A stretch of DNA of 8,480 nt from Lachnospiraceae bacterium UBA3401 (GCA_002358575.1 DEPD01000070.1:1-8480), one strand, 5' to 3'; shown: positions 1-5,781, counted from the first letter of the stretch. Notes: a model not told the origin generated them from the letters alone. A program made the numbers and translations.

Positions 1-720
1 TTTATCCATGTTTCTCCTGCTAACTCTCTGATCTTCTGTTTTATGCCGCAGGGATACAGAATCCAGTTCGTCTTTAGTGCGCCAACGGTATAGAAGCCCT
101 TTTTAATAAAAGCATCCATGATATCGCCGCAGGTATACCAGCTGTCGCAAAGGAAATAAGAGACCACTGGTGATACGGGCGGTTCCCTTGCGATCTCCTG
201 CACGATCTTTACCTTTGATTTGGATTTGTCATACATGACGATGGCATAATTAAGGACGATGTCGTTGCAGGAGAGCATGACCGCTACAGCCTGATGTCCT
301 TAGTCCTGCTTCCCCTTGAGATGGGACTGGTGGAAATACGCATCTTCAATCGGGTGCAAAGCCCGTGACGAAGGCTTTGTTTTGGAGGAAATGGTATCAT
401 CCACAATGCAGAACACAGGCTTTCCGGACTGCCGGGCTTCCTTATAGATAAACTGGATAACGGTGCTTTTGAGTATGTCTTCCAATTTAGCGTCATCCCA
501 TTTTCCTTTATTAAGGAAATGAGCAACCGTGGTACGGTGGCAGGGGCTGAATTTTTCAAAATCAATCGTCTTTCCATGATATCCAAGAGAAAAGACGGAT
601 ATTAATATGGCCATGGTATGATTCATGGTTGTCTGCGGAAAGACGCGACACAAACTTAATTTTTTAAAGCAGTTGTAAAGTACCTTTGAATGGTATATAC
701 TGTTCTCTATAAGACATCAT
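1..720 (-). pseudogene. Decayed DDE transposase (IS4 superfamily, IS701-like), 3' end beyond window
   Basis: The minus-strand frame from about 653 to the window edge reads as a DDE transposase. It has an N-terminal helical part with 'TTVAHFLNKGKWDD', the first catalytic Asp in 'CIVDDTISSKTKPSS', then 'FHQSHLKGKQ', and the second catalytic Asp in 'CDSWYT' followed by 'GFYTVGALKTNWILYP'. These are hallmarks of IS4-superfamily elements (IS701-like). The frame is interrupted by a TAA at 300-302, between 'GKQD' and 'GHQAVAV', where a Tyr codon would be one substitution away. Upstream, a second frame starts at ATG 720 or 717 ('MMSYREQYIPFKGTLQLL') and hits TAA near 666-668. Removing one T there joins it to 'KKLSLCRVF', so a second lesion is likely. 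The catalytic Glu and the C-terminus lie outside the window. With two lesions the gene should not make active transposase. The family call is confident; the exact start is not. Confidence 0.85.
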
Positions 721-763
721 CCTTTGAAGGTTATTGTTTTCTGGACAAAAACAGTATACACCA
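691..763. repeat. Inverted repeat spanning the transposase start
   Basis: TGGTATATACTGTT at 691-704 and AACAGTATACACCA at 750-763 are inverted copies matching at 13 of 14 positions. They enclose the likely transposase start codons (720/717). A second inverted pair, AAGACATCA (711-719) and TGATGTCTT (773-781), interleaves with the first, so the two hairpins would be mutually exclusive. Such structures can damp transposase translation or mark an IS end. The element boundary cannot be placed because the other end is outside the window. Confidence 0.5.
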
Positions 764-868
764 AAAAAGGCGTGATGTCTTTAGTTTTAGGCCATTTTAA
801 ACCACTTTGGTGAAATTTCAAATTTGCTCATTTATAGTCTTTATATTAAATATCACATAACACAGAAA

Positions 869-899
869 TGCGGAAACAATACTGTCTATTATTTCCGCA
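869..899 (-). terminator. Possible weak terminator at the 3' end of agrB
   Basis: GCGGAAA at 870-876 pairs with TTTCCGC at 892-898. The stem is extended by AAT/ATT past one mismatch and closes on a 7-nt loop. The hairpin overlaps the agrB stop codon. On the minus strand it is followed by only a short T stretch (TTTCTG), so termination may be weak. Confidence 0.4.
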
Positions 900-1482
900 C
901 GCTTATATCCTTCTCTATTTTATATTTTACTATCCCCACATATTGTGAAATCAAGACCGTCAAAACAGTGAACGCCATCAATGAAACCATTTCATTTATA
1001 TGCAAAAATGTACATCCCCCGGCAAAAACAAATAGTACAGTTACAATTTTCATAACCATCTTTTTTCCATATGCCTTTTCTTCATCATCAAGCTCCCTGT
1101 TTATATTTTGTACTGGCGAAATCCATAAAATGAGTACGCTGCTTACTATGATGATTCCCCATGCATTTCGCAATGAAAATGCAAATAAATCATTGAGAAC
1201 CAATATAGAAGTCTGTACCATAACCGAGCATATAAAACACTTCCAAAAACTATTCAAATGCACGCCCCCAGCAAAACTCCGCAGCAGCATAAAAAAAACT
1301 GTTAGTGCAATAAATTCAGGAATCATATGCAAATACACTGCTATGCCCGAACAGACTGCCAAACAGGTCAACATTTCAAGTCCAATCTGAAAACCATATT
1401 GATATACCGCATATGATTCCTTTGAAATTGCACCGGAATCAATAACAAATTGTGTTAATTTTTCCGATAACTGCTTCATCAT
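889..1482 (-). CDS. agrB: AgrB-like accessory gene regulator protease/exporter
   Basis: A 197-aa integral membrane protein, the usual AgrB length (about 190-210 aa). AgrB is the membrane cysteine endopeptidase that removes the C-terminal tail of the AgrD pre-peptide and forms the thiolactone. The family active site is visible: 'RSFAGGVHLNSFWKC' carries His75 and Cys82, the same seven-residue spacing as His77/Cys84 of the Staphylococcus aureus enzyme. The N-terminal 30 residues are amphipathic, and about five to six hydrophobic segments follow (roughly 35-53, 56-69, 84-100, 105-121, 141-156, 164-180). The ATG at 1482 overlaps the agrD stop by 4 bp (ATGA), showing translational coupling. A second ATG lies directly after it. 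Expression should follow the LytTR-type promoter upstream of agrD. The gene looks intact. Confidence 0.93.
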   Translation of the reverse strand: MMKQLSEKLTQFVIDSGAISKESYAVYQYGFQIGLEMLTCLAVCSGIAVYLHMIPEFIALTVFFMLLRSFAGGVHLNSFWKCFICSVMVQTSILVLNDLFAFSLRNAWGIIIVSSVLILWISPVQNINRELDDEEKAYGKKMVMKIVTVLFVFAGGCTFLHINEMVSLMAFTVLTVLISQYVGIVKYKIEKDISVRK

Positions 1483-1631
1483 TTACCCCTTTTCATTCTT
1501 TTCAGTTCTTTCGGCATTTTGGGCTGATGAAAAATGTAACAGCAAACGCTATCAGCGGATATTGTACCCAGTTTCAATGAAATATCTGCCAAAGTTTTCG
1601 CTGCTTGTTTCTTTACATTTTGAACATTCAT
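1479..1631 (-). CDS. agrD: AgrD-like cyclic autoinducer peptide precursor (50 aa)
   Basis: Short gene directly upstream of agrB, starting at ATG 1631 behind AAAGGAG (1647-1641, 9-nt spacing) and overlapping agrB by 4 bp. The product begins 'MNVQNVKKQAAKTLADISLK', an amphipathic helix that anchors AgrD in the membrane. Residues 25-34 are 'SADSVCCYIF', and the tail 'HQPKMPKELKRMKRGK' follows. The 'HQPKMPKEL' block matches the conserved C-terminal recognition segment of AgrD proteins, for example '..THQPEEP' in Clostridium perfringens and '..VPKEL' in S. aureus. Aligning on that block puts the ring-forming Cys at C30 and the cleavage after F34, giving a predicted five-residue thiolactone ring C-C-Y-I-F with an N-terminal tail of unknown length. 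The adjacent second Cys (C31) is unusual and makes an alternative ring possible. Confidence 0.92.
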   Translation of the reverse strand: MNVQNVKKQAAKTLADISLKLGTISADSVCCYIFHQPKMPKELKRMKRGK

Positions 1632-1659
1632 AATTTATGACTCCTTTCATTTTTTTATT

Positions 1660-1719
1660 ATAATACTACAATAATCTCCCTATTTTTTCTTTATGTAATA
1701 AAACCGAGTATTCATGTAA
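1660..1719 (-). promoter_or_regulatory. LytTR/AgrA-type operator and promoter A, for agrDB
   Basis: On the minus strand, TTACAT (1719-1714) is repeated 21 bp later (1698-1693), and 27 nt further is TATTAT (1665-1660). TATAAT (1662-1657) overlaps it as an alternative -10 box. A 21-bp direct repeat just upstream of a missing or poor -35 element is the classic layout for LytTR regulators such as AgrA and ComE. The same spacings recur at 5679-5738 and 2383-2442. An A-rich AAAGAAAAA block precedes the first half-site. By analogy with agr P2, this would provide positive feedback of the quorum signal on agrDB. Binding by the AgrA-like protein encoded in this window is inferred. Confidence 0.8.
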
Positions 1720-1733
1720 CTTTTTCTTTATCC

Positions 1734-1747
1734 CAATTGTACAATTG
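1734..1747. repeat. 14-bp perfect palindrome upstream of the agrDB promoter
   Basis: CAATTGTACAATTG is a perfect palindrome ending 14 bp upstream of the first TTACAT half-site of promoter A. It may be a site for an additional dimeric regulator. No such palindrome precedes the other two LytTR-type promoters. No regulator can be named from the sequence. Confidence 0.45.
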
Positions 1748-1910
1748 AGTAGAAAAATCACCCTGTTACCTGCTCATGCAGTAAAGGAGAGTAGCTTTAA
1801 TTGTTTATTACTTTGGCAGTTATAAGTCTCAACTGTTTATTGAAATATTTCGATAATATTATAGTTGCAAGTTTTAATAGGCGAGGTAATATTTTCTTTT
1901 CGTGTTTGTG
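1748..1910. other. AT-rich intergenic stretch without a supportable gene
   Basis: This is the middle of the 312-nt gap between agrD and the degenerate receiver gene. The gap also holds promoter A, the palindrome and the terminator. I found no start codon with a ribosome binding site leading to a convincing small ORF on either strand. A short AATATT-N5-AATATT inverted repeat near 1844-1859 is compatible with chance in AT-rich DNA. Confidence 0.5.
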
Positions 1911-1913
1911 TTC

Positions 1914-1958
1914 AAAAAAAGGACAGTGGCAGTGAATATATCACTACCGCTGTCCTTT
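1914..1958 (-). terminator. Strong rho-independent terminator after the degenerate receiver gene
   Basis: Bases 1918-1935 pair with 1941-1958 (AAAGGACAG.../...CTGTCCTTT) around a 5-nt loop, with one G-T pair and one mismatch. On the minus strand the stem is followed by seven T residues (1920-1914). The stop codon of the upstream gene (1944-1946) lies inside the stem. It should stop transcripts from promoter C, and any read-through from agrC, before the agrDB promoter. Confidence 0.9.
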
Positions 1959-2342
1959 AGGTACATATTTTTTTAAATACCAGTTCCACATGACCAGTTC
2001 CTCTATTTTTTTCCTGTATTTCTGCATATCGTCCGTTATTTCCAAATAATCATATGCCCCAGCCTCCAATATCTGGAATATATCCTGCGGCGTTCCCTTT
2101 TCAACAAGGGCAAGAATCGGCATAAAGTGCCCCATCTTTCCTTTCACCTTGATAATTGCCTCAAAAGTTCCCCGTTCCATCATATCCACATCAAAATGCA
2201 TGATAACAATATCGACATCAGGATACTCCCCTTTCCCCCAAAAATCATATTTACGCCAAATAAGTTCATATCTCCCCTGCGTTATTTCTTTTGTAACCTG
2301 AAACACCCCTTTATTGTCGCTTATCAACAATATTTTGTTCAT
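1944..2342 (-). CDS. Stand-alone degenerate response-regulator receiver-like protein
   Basis: A 132-aa protein with the fold pattern of a CheY-like receiver and no output domain. 'KILLISDN' (3-10) matches strand 1, 'VDIVIMHF' (43-50) matches strand 3, 'MPILALVEKG' (74-83) matches strand 4, and 'ILEAGAYDYLEI' (91-102) matches the helix 4/strand 5 region. Phosphotransfer residues look lost. The usual phospho-Asp position falls on His49 (Asp51 is nearby), the switch Thr is Val80, and the invariant Lys after 'DYL' is Ile102. It therefore probably does not accept phosphate normally and may act by protein-protein contact, for example with the AgrA-like receiver. It starts at ATG 2342 with GGTGG 6-7 nt upstream. 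It has its own LytTR-type promoter (2383-2442) and its own terminator, so it looks like a dedicated output or feedback element of the agr circuit. The fold call is fairly confident; the role is inferred. Confidence 0.75.
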   Translation of the reverse strand: MNKILLISDNKGVFQVTKEITQGRYELIWRKYDFWGKGEYPDVDIVIMHFDVDMMERGTFEAIIKVKGKMGHFMPILALVEKGTPQDIFQILEAGAYDYLEITDDMQKYRKKIEELVMWNWYLKKYVPKGQR

Positions 2343-2382
2343 CTGATACCACCATACTGCTTTCCCTCAAAATTATCTTTTT

Positions 2383-2442
2383 ATTTTAGCATATTTACCT
2401 CCATAATTATTTATTATGTAACAATATCGACTGTTGATGTAA
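2383..2442 (-). promoter_or_regulatory. LytTR/AgrA-type operator and promoter C, for the degenerate receiver
   Basis: Minus-strand TTACAT (2442-2437) repeats after exactly 21 bp (2421-2416), and 27 nt further lies TAAAAT (2388-2383) preceded by TGC, an extended -10 motif. The geometry is identical to promoters A and B. The first half-site begins immediately after the agrC stop codon (TAG, 2445-2443), so the promoter fills the short agrC/receiver gap and no terminator separates the two genes. Confidence 0.75.
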
Positions 2443-3747
2443 CTATTCCTGCCCGCCATACAGAACAGCCCTCGCCAAAAATTTATTTGGCACTGTATCC
2501 TCAATGCTCACTGTTCCATGATACCTTGCAGCAGCCCTGTACACCGATGACAATCCCACTCCGTGGTTCTGGACATCAGATTTGGTAGTTCTTAATTTCT
2601 TATCTTTTGTTTTGCTTAAACATCCGTTATAACTATTTTCTACAAATAACAACAGATTATTTTTATCATATTTCATTTTGATACGTATATACTTTTTGAT
2701 ATCTGCCTTTTGCGCTGCCTCCACGGAATTTTCCAAAAGGTTTCCAAGTATCAGGCATATATCCGCTCCCTTAAAGGGCATCTTCATCGGAATACAGATA
2801 TCTGCTGTGAAGTCTATCCCTGCTTCCTGCGCTACAACATACCAATATCCAATCAGTGAATCAATCACAATATTGCCGCTGTTTGTGACTGGAGATATTT
2901 TCAATCCGCCATCGTCCATTATTTCATTGACAAAAGAGATAATTTTATCATTCTCGCCTTTTTCTGCATATGCCAGAATAGACACAAGATTGTTTTTCAT
3001 ATTATGCTTTACATCCCGGATCTGCAGCATAGAAATCTCACGCTCCTGCTGGTGCCGTTCACACAAATCCAATTGCTGTTCGTAGATAACTGTCATTCGT
3101 TTTAACCGTAGGTCGTCTGCCAGTCGGATATAAATATAAAATATCAATATATTCATCCCCAATAAAATTACTGCCACGACAGCCGAATTTAAATTTGCAT
3201 GCATACTGTCCACACTATGACAGAGCATAAAAATATTATTCATAATATAAATGCTTCCTGTCGGAATCAATACCAGCATAATACTATAGCTGGCGGGCAG
3301 ATCCTTGATTTCATCATCTGTAAATACCCTTTTTAATGCTATGATCACAAACAGAAATACAAGTTTTGAAACAAATGAGCCAAATTCCGCCAGCATCTGA
3401 AGCACTTCAAACTGTCCAAAATAAATCAAAAGTACATATCCACTGAATGTTTCTATCAGCATCCAGATTGCATCAAAGGAAATCGCAAATATACATTTCC
3501 GCCAAAGCTTTCCTTCATATATCATCATGACTGCAATCAGCGTGTCCACAATGGTAAGACCAACATGCAAATATGGAGGAAGATCTAAAATGATATCTGT
3601 TACTGAAAATATGGCAAGACCAATTATGAGTGCCATTTTCTTTTTCTTTCTGGTAAAAAATATTGAAAAGTAAGCCAGAAACAGATAGATTGAAAATCCT
3701 ATAAGCAATACATCTATTCCCTTTGACAGTATATTACTTATCAACAT
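2443..3747 (-). CDS. agrC: AgrC-like sensor histidine kinase (GHKL family)
   Basis: A 434-aa polytopic sensor kinase of the AgrC/HPK10 type, the expected receptor for the AgrD-derived thiolactone peptide. Residues 1-210 contain about six to seven hydrophobic segments (approximately 10-30, 38-54, 62-77, 86-109, 125-139, 153-175, 187-208). Residues 215-245 form a linker helix. 'RDVKHNMKNNL' provides the phospho-acceptor His248. The ATPase domain shows an N box 'NLLENSVEAA' (336-345) and a glycine box 'HGVGLSSV' (395-402). The start at ATG 3747 has GGAGG 9 nt upstream and overlaps the agrA-like stop by 14 bp, implying co-translation in the order XRE, agrA, agrC, the reverse of S. aureus agrC-agrA. 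The gene looks intact. Confidence 0.92.
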   Translation of the reverse strand: MLISNILSKGIDVLLIGFSIYLFLAYFSIFFTRKKKKMALIIGLAIFSVTDIILDLPPYLHVGLTIVDTLIAVMMIYEGKLWRKCIFAISFDAIWMLIETFSGYVLLIYFGQFEVLQMLAEFGSFVSKLVFLFVIIALKRVFTDDEIKDLPASYSIMLVLIPTGSIYIMNNIFMLCHSVDSMHANLNSAVVAVILLGMNILIFYIYIRLADDLRLKRMTVIYEQQLDLCERHQQEREISMLQIRDVKHNMKNNLVSILAYAEKGENDKIISFVNEIMDDGGLKISPVTNSGNIVIDSLIGYWYVVAQEAGIDFTADICIPMKMPFKGADICLILGNLLENSVEAAQKADIKKYIRIKMKYDKNNLLLFVENSYNGCLSKTKDKKLRTTKSDVQNHGVGLSSVYRAAARYHGTVSIEDTVPNKFLARAVLYGGQE

Positions 3748-4462
3748 GAATCGTATCCTCCATCGAACAGTACTGCTCGCTGATCATCCTTCTTCTATCT
3801 TCACTGATTGAGATTTTCTTCCCATTATCCATGATAATAAAATCATACGACTGTCCTATAATATGTCTGTAATTTACAAGATACGACTGATGAACACGCA
3901 GAAATGATGCCTTACATGTTTTTAGACTTTCCTCAATCTCATTCAATTTTCCATACAGCATAAATTCTTCTTTATCTGTTACAATTAGAATTTTACGTTT
4001 ACTGCTTTTAAAATATAAAATATCCTGAACCCGAACCTTATAATTTACTCTTTGATAGCTATACTGATAGTAAAAATTCTGACTGCTTATATCTTCATAC
4101 GCCGTCTTAAAGCAGTCCTCCATCTCCTGCTCATTTACTGGTTTTACTAAAAACTGAAACGGACGCACCGCAAAAGATTCTTTCATATGATTTTCATGGC
4201 TCGTCACATAAATTATCAGTACATTTTTATCATACATCCGTATTTCCTTTGCTGCCGAAATACCATCTTCCTTATCCATTTCTATGTCCAAATAAATGAT
4301 ATCAAAGCAGGCGCTTTCCTTAACTGCCTCCACCAAACTTCTACCATTCCAGAACACTTCCGTTTCTGCATCGACAAAGTTACGCTTTGCGATTTTCTGA
4401 ATCAGCATCTCGAGTTCCCCTGTAATACGAATGTCATCATCACAGATTGCCACATTCAGCAT
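3734..4462 (-). CDS. agrA: AgrA-like response regulator with LytTR DNA-binding domain
   Basis: A 242-aa two-domain regulator. The receiver (1-120) has the acidic cluster 'CDDD' (7-10), phospho-Asp59 in 'IIYLDIEMD', switch Thr87 in 'IYVTSH' and Lys107 in 'FLVKPV'. The LytTR domain spans roughly 138-235, with 'DILYFKSSKRKILIVT' and 'FLRVHQSYLVN', the basic/His region that contacts DNA in AgrA. This family binds paired 9-bp repeats two helical turns apart, which fits the TTACAT repeats in front of three transcription units here. I chose ATG 4462 ('MLNVAIC') because it begins 1 nt after the XRE stop (TGA 4466-4464). ATG 4471 ('MIEMLNV') is possible and would overlap that gene. No TTACAT pair lies upstream of this operon, so direct autoregulation is not visible. 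Confidence 0.93.
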   Translation of the reverse strand: MLNVAICDDDIRITGELEMLIQKIAKRNFVDAETEVFWNGRSLVEAVKESACFDIIYLDIEMDKEDGISAAKEIRMYDKNVLIIYVTSHENHMKESFAVRPFQFLVKPVNEQEMEDCFKTAYEDISSQNFYYQYSYQRVNYKVRVQDILYFKSSKRKILIVTDKEEFMLYGKLNEIEESLKTCKASFLRVHQSYLVNYRHIIGQSYDFIIMDNGKKISISEDRRRMISEQYCSMEDTIHVDK

Positions 4463-4463
4463 T

Positions 4464-4835
4464 TCAATCATCTCTTTTCTCTGTATCATTTTTACGTTTT
4501 TCATACGTCTTCTTAACTGCTTGCAGGATTGACCAGACCATTTCCTTGTCATATTTGTCCAATCCCTTATAAACTTCTATCAAATCATAATACTCATCTA
4601 TATCCTTATTTATTTTCATCTGCCCCTGCAAATCCCTTTTTACATCTGATACTCCTAGCAGATAATCTGTTGTTACGTTAAAATACTCTGCTATACTTTT
4701 GAGAATATCAATTTTAATGGTAGTGATATCCCTCTCATATTTGCTGAGTGACTGTTGTGTAATATTCAATTCTGACGCAAGAATTGCCTGTATTAACCTT
4801 CTGTTTTCGCGTAGTTCCTTGATACGACTTTCCAT
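4464..4835 (-). CDS. XRE-family helix-turn-helix regulator heading the agrA-agrC operon
   Basis: A 123-aa protein with an N-terminal Cro/CI-type HTH at about residues 5-61: 'IKELRENRRLIQAILASEL' then 'NITQQSLSKYERDITTIKI' and 'LKSIAEYFNVTTDYLLG', the last being a signature of the family. The C-terminal 55 residues are charged and helical and may oligomerise; no peptidase or known sensor domain is visible. The ATG at 4835 follows GAGGT with 8-nt spacing. The stop is 1 nt from the agrA-like start, so the protein is made with the two-component system it precedes. Two copies of a GTAATCAATTA motif flank its promoter region, suggesting it represses its own operon. No known name can be assigned. 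Confidence 0.88.
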   Translation of the reverse strand: MESRIKELRENRRLIQAILASELNITQQSLSKYERDITTIKIDILKSIAEYFNVTTDYLLGVSDVKRDLQGQMKINKDIDEYYDLIEVYKGLDKYDKEMVWSILQAVKKTYEKRKNDTEKRDD

Positions 4836-4845
4836 AATTGATTAC
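4835..4845 (-). promoter_or_regulatory. Candidate XRE operator overlapping RBS/start, copy 2
   Basis: On the minus strand GTAATCAATTA sits between the GAGG of the ribosome binding site and the start codon of the XRE gene. It matches 11 bases of the palindrome at 4906-4921. The centres are 74 bp apart, close to seven helical turns. Binding is inferred. Confidence 0.5.
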
Positions 4846-4905
4846 CTCATAAACACAATATACAATTATTTTACTTCATTTTTGTTATATTGATACACTT
4901 TATAC

Positions 4906-4921
4906 AAGTAATCAATTACTT
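4906..4921. promoter_or_regulatory. Candidate XRE operator palindrome, copy 1
   Basis: AAGTAAT-CA-ATTACTT has perfect 7-bp arms and lies 71 bp upstream of the XRE start codon. The shared core with 4835-4845 and the position across the promoter region fit an autoregulatory operator. The -35/-10 elements between the copies are ambiguous in this AT-rich stretch (for example TAAAAT near 4870). Confidence 0.55.
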
Positions 4922-4936
4922 AGATATACAAAATGT

Positions 4937-4977
4937 AAAGAATGAGCAGTACAAAAAATCGCACTGCTCATTCTTTT
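4937..4977 (-). terminator. Terminator hairpin after the DUF6973-like gene
   Basis: AAAGAATGAGCAGT (4937-4950) and ACTGCTCATTCTTT (4963-4976) form a perfect 14-bp stem around a 12-nt loop, immediately after the stop codon at 4978-4976. The T-rich tail on the minus strand is interrupted (TTCTTTACATTTTG). It separates the DUF6973-like unit from the XRE-agrA-agrC operon. Confidence 0.8.
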
Positions 4978-5647
4978 AATCATGCAACCATATAAACTGT
5001 GTTGATGAAGAATTAATTTCCCTGTAAATAATATCAGCCATCTCATCTTCTGACACACCTGCGTTTTCTGCCCCTATACGCCTCCCCAGTTCATTATTAT
5101 GTAAGTCCATGTCCCTGTGGGCTGTTTTAGGATATCCGTCAGGTTCATATCCTGTAATATCCTTATCCTCATGCGCTGTAGCAAACAGCTCTGCCTTTTC
5201 CTCGCCTATCAGTATTGTCATCTCAGCATTCCATATCCCGTGACGAAAGGCATCACTCCTATCACCCTATCCATTAAAACCAAACTTAGCTTCTGTTTTT
5301 GATGTTGCTATATTTTTTGCGGTATTTACCTTTAGCACATCAAATGGATAACGGACACATAGCTTTTTTTCAGAATCAGTAAGTGCGTTCCATATATCTA
5401 TAACACCTCTGCCTTTTTCAAATTCTGAATGCCGTTCATTCATCTGAATAATAATCTGTTCCTCCGTGTACTCTGGATTCTGCTGTCGAATAGTCAGAAT
5501 TTCATTAATTACAGATATCAATTTATCCTGTTCAAAATATTCCTGTTCAGTTCCAGTTGATTCTCCATCTTCTGCAAATGCTTCAATGGAAAAAGACAAC
5601 ATAACCAATATTGCCACGTTTAAAAAAAGTAGTATTTTTTTCTTCAT
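4976..5647 (-). pseudogene. Secreted DUF6973-like protein interrupted by an in-frame TAG
   Basis: One reading frame runs from ATG 5647 (GGAGG, 6-nt spacing) to 4976, 222 residues if the internal stop is ignored. It begins with a Sec signal peptide, 'MKKKILLFLNVAILVMLSFS', with likely cleavage after AFA (residue 25). A helical region follows ('EYTEEQIIIQMNERHSEF'), then 'IWNALTDSEKKLCVRYPF' and 'KTEAKFGFNG'. TAG occurs at 5269-5267 (codon 127). The same frame resumes as 'GDRSDAFRHGIWNAEMT', 'ELFATAHED' (His159) and 'MDLHNNELGRRIG' (His183). From memory of the family, this string of His/Asp/Asn motifs is typical of DUF6973 and of C-terminal domains in some secreted toxin-like proteins. A Leu codon (TTG) is one change from TAG. 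The ATG at 5221 could start only a tail fragment and lacks a good RBS. ATG 5680 is excluded because it lies in the -10 box. The truncated product would be a signal peptide plus the N-terminal domain only. Function unknown. Confidence 0.8.
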
Positions 5648-5678
5648 ACTCTGCCTCCATGAAAATTTATATATTTTC

Positions 5679-5738
5679 ATAATAGCACAATATGACCTGC
5701 TTAAATTTTTAATGTAACATTACCGCTTATTCATGTAA
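5679..5738 (-). promoter_or_regulatory. LytTR/AgrA-type operator and promoter B, for the DUF6973-like gene
   Basis: Minus-strand TTACAT (5738-5733) repeats after exactly 21 bp (5717-5712), and 27 nt later is TATTAT (5684-5679) preceded by TGC, an extended -10. Around the first half-site the sequence AAAGAAAAA-n-TTACATGAATA is shared with promoter A, followed in both by CGG after two to three bases. The -35 position is poor, consistent with activator dependence. Confidence 0.8.
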
Positions 5739-5781
5739 TTTTTTCTTTACATATTTAGTCGATACTTTTTACATTGTAATT

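Noticed and set aside
284..586. Alternative minus-strand frame inside the transposase
   Set aside because: It overlaps the catalytic transposase frame in another phase and carries no recognisable motif.
660..675. prfB-like +1 frameshift site (CTT TAA) in the transposase 5' region
   Set aside because: It resembles the release-factor-2 CTT-stop slip site, but there is no strong upstream Shine-Dalgarno-like stimulator and the same gene carries an in-frame TAA, so decay explains it.
824..1390. Long open frame on the plus strand opposite agrB
   Set aside because: It is antisense to a clear AgrB with active-site residues, lacks a convincing RBS and resembles no family; it is a shadow frame of AT-rich coding DNA.
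2127..2588. Plus-strand open frame across the pseudo-receiver and agrC end
   Set aside because: It crosses two genes and a conserved promoter, has no RBS, and its composition is that of a reverse-complement shadow.
4976..5221. Separate 81-aa gene starting at ATG 5221
   Set aside because: The 15 codons upstream to the TAG are in the same frame and encode conserved 'SDAFRHGIWNAE'. There is no RBS before ATG 5221. It is the tail of one interrupted gene.
5267..5269. Programmed TAG recoding (pyrrolysine or read-through)
   Set aside because: No recoding machinery or stimulatory structure is visible, and other genes here are broken too; a point mutation is simpler.
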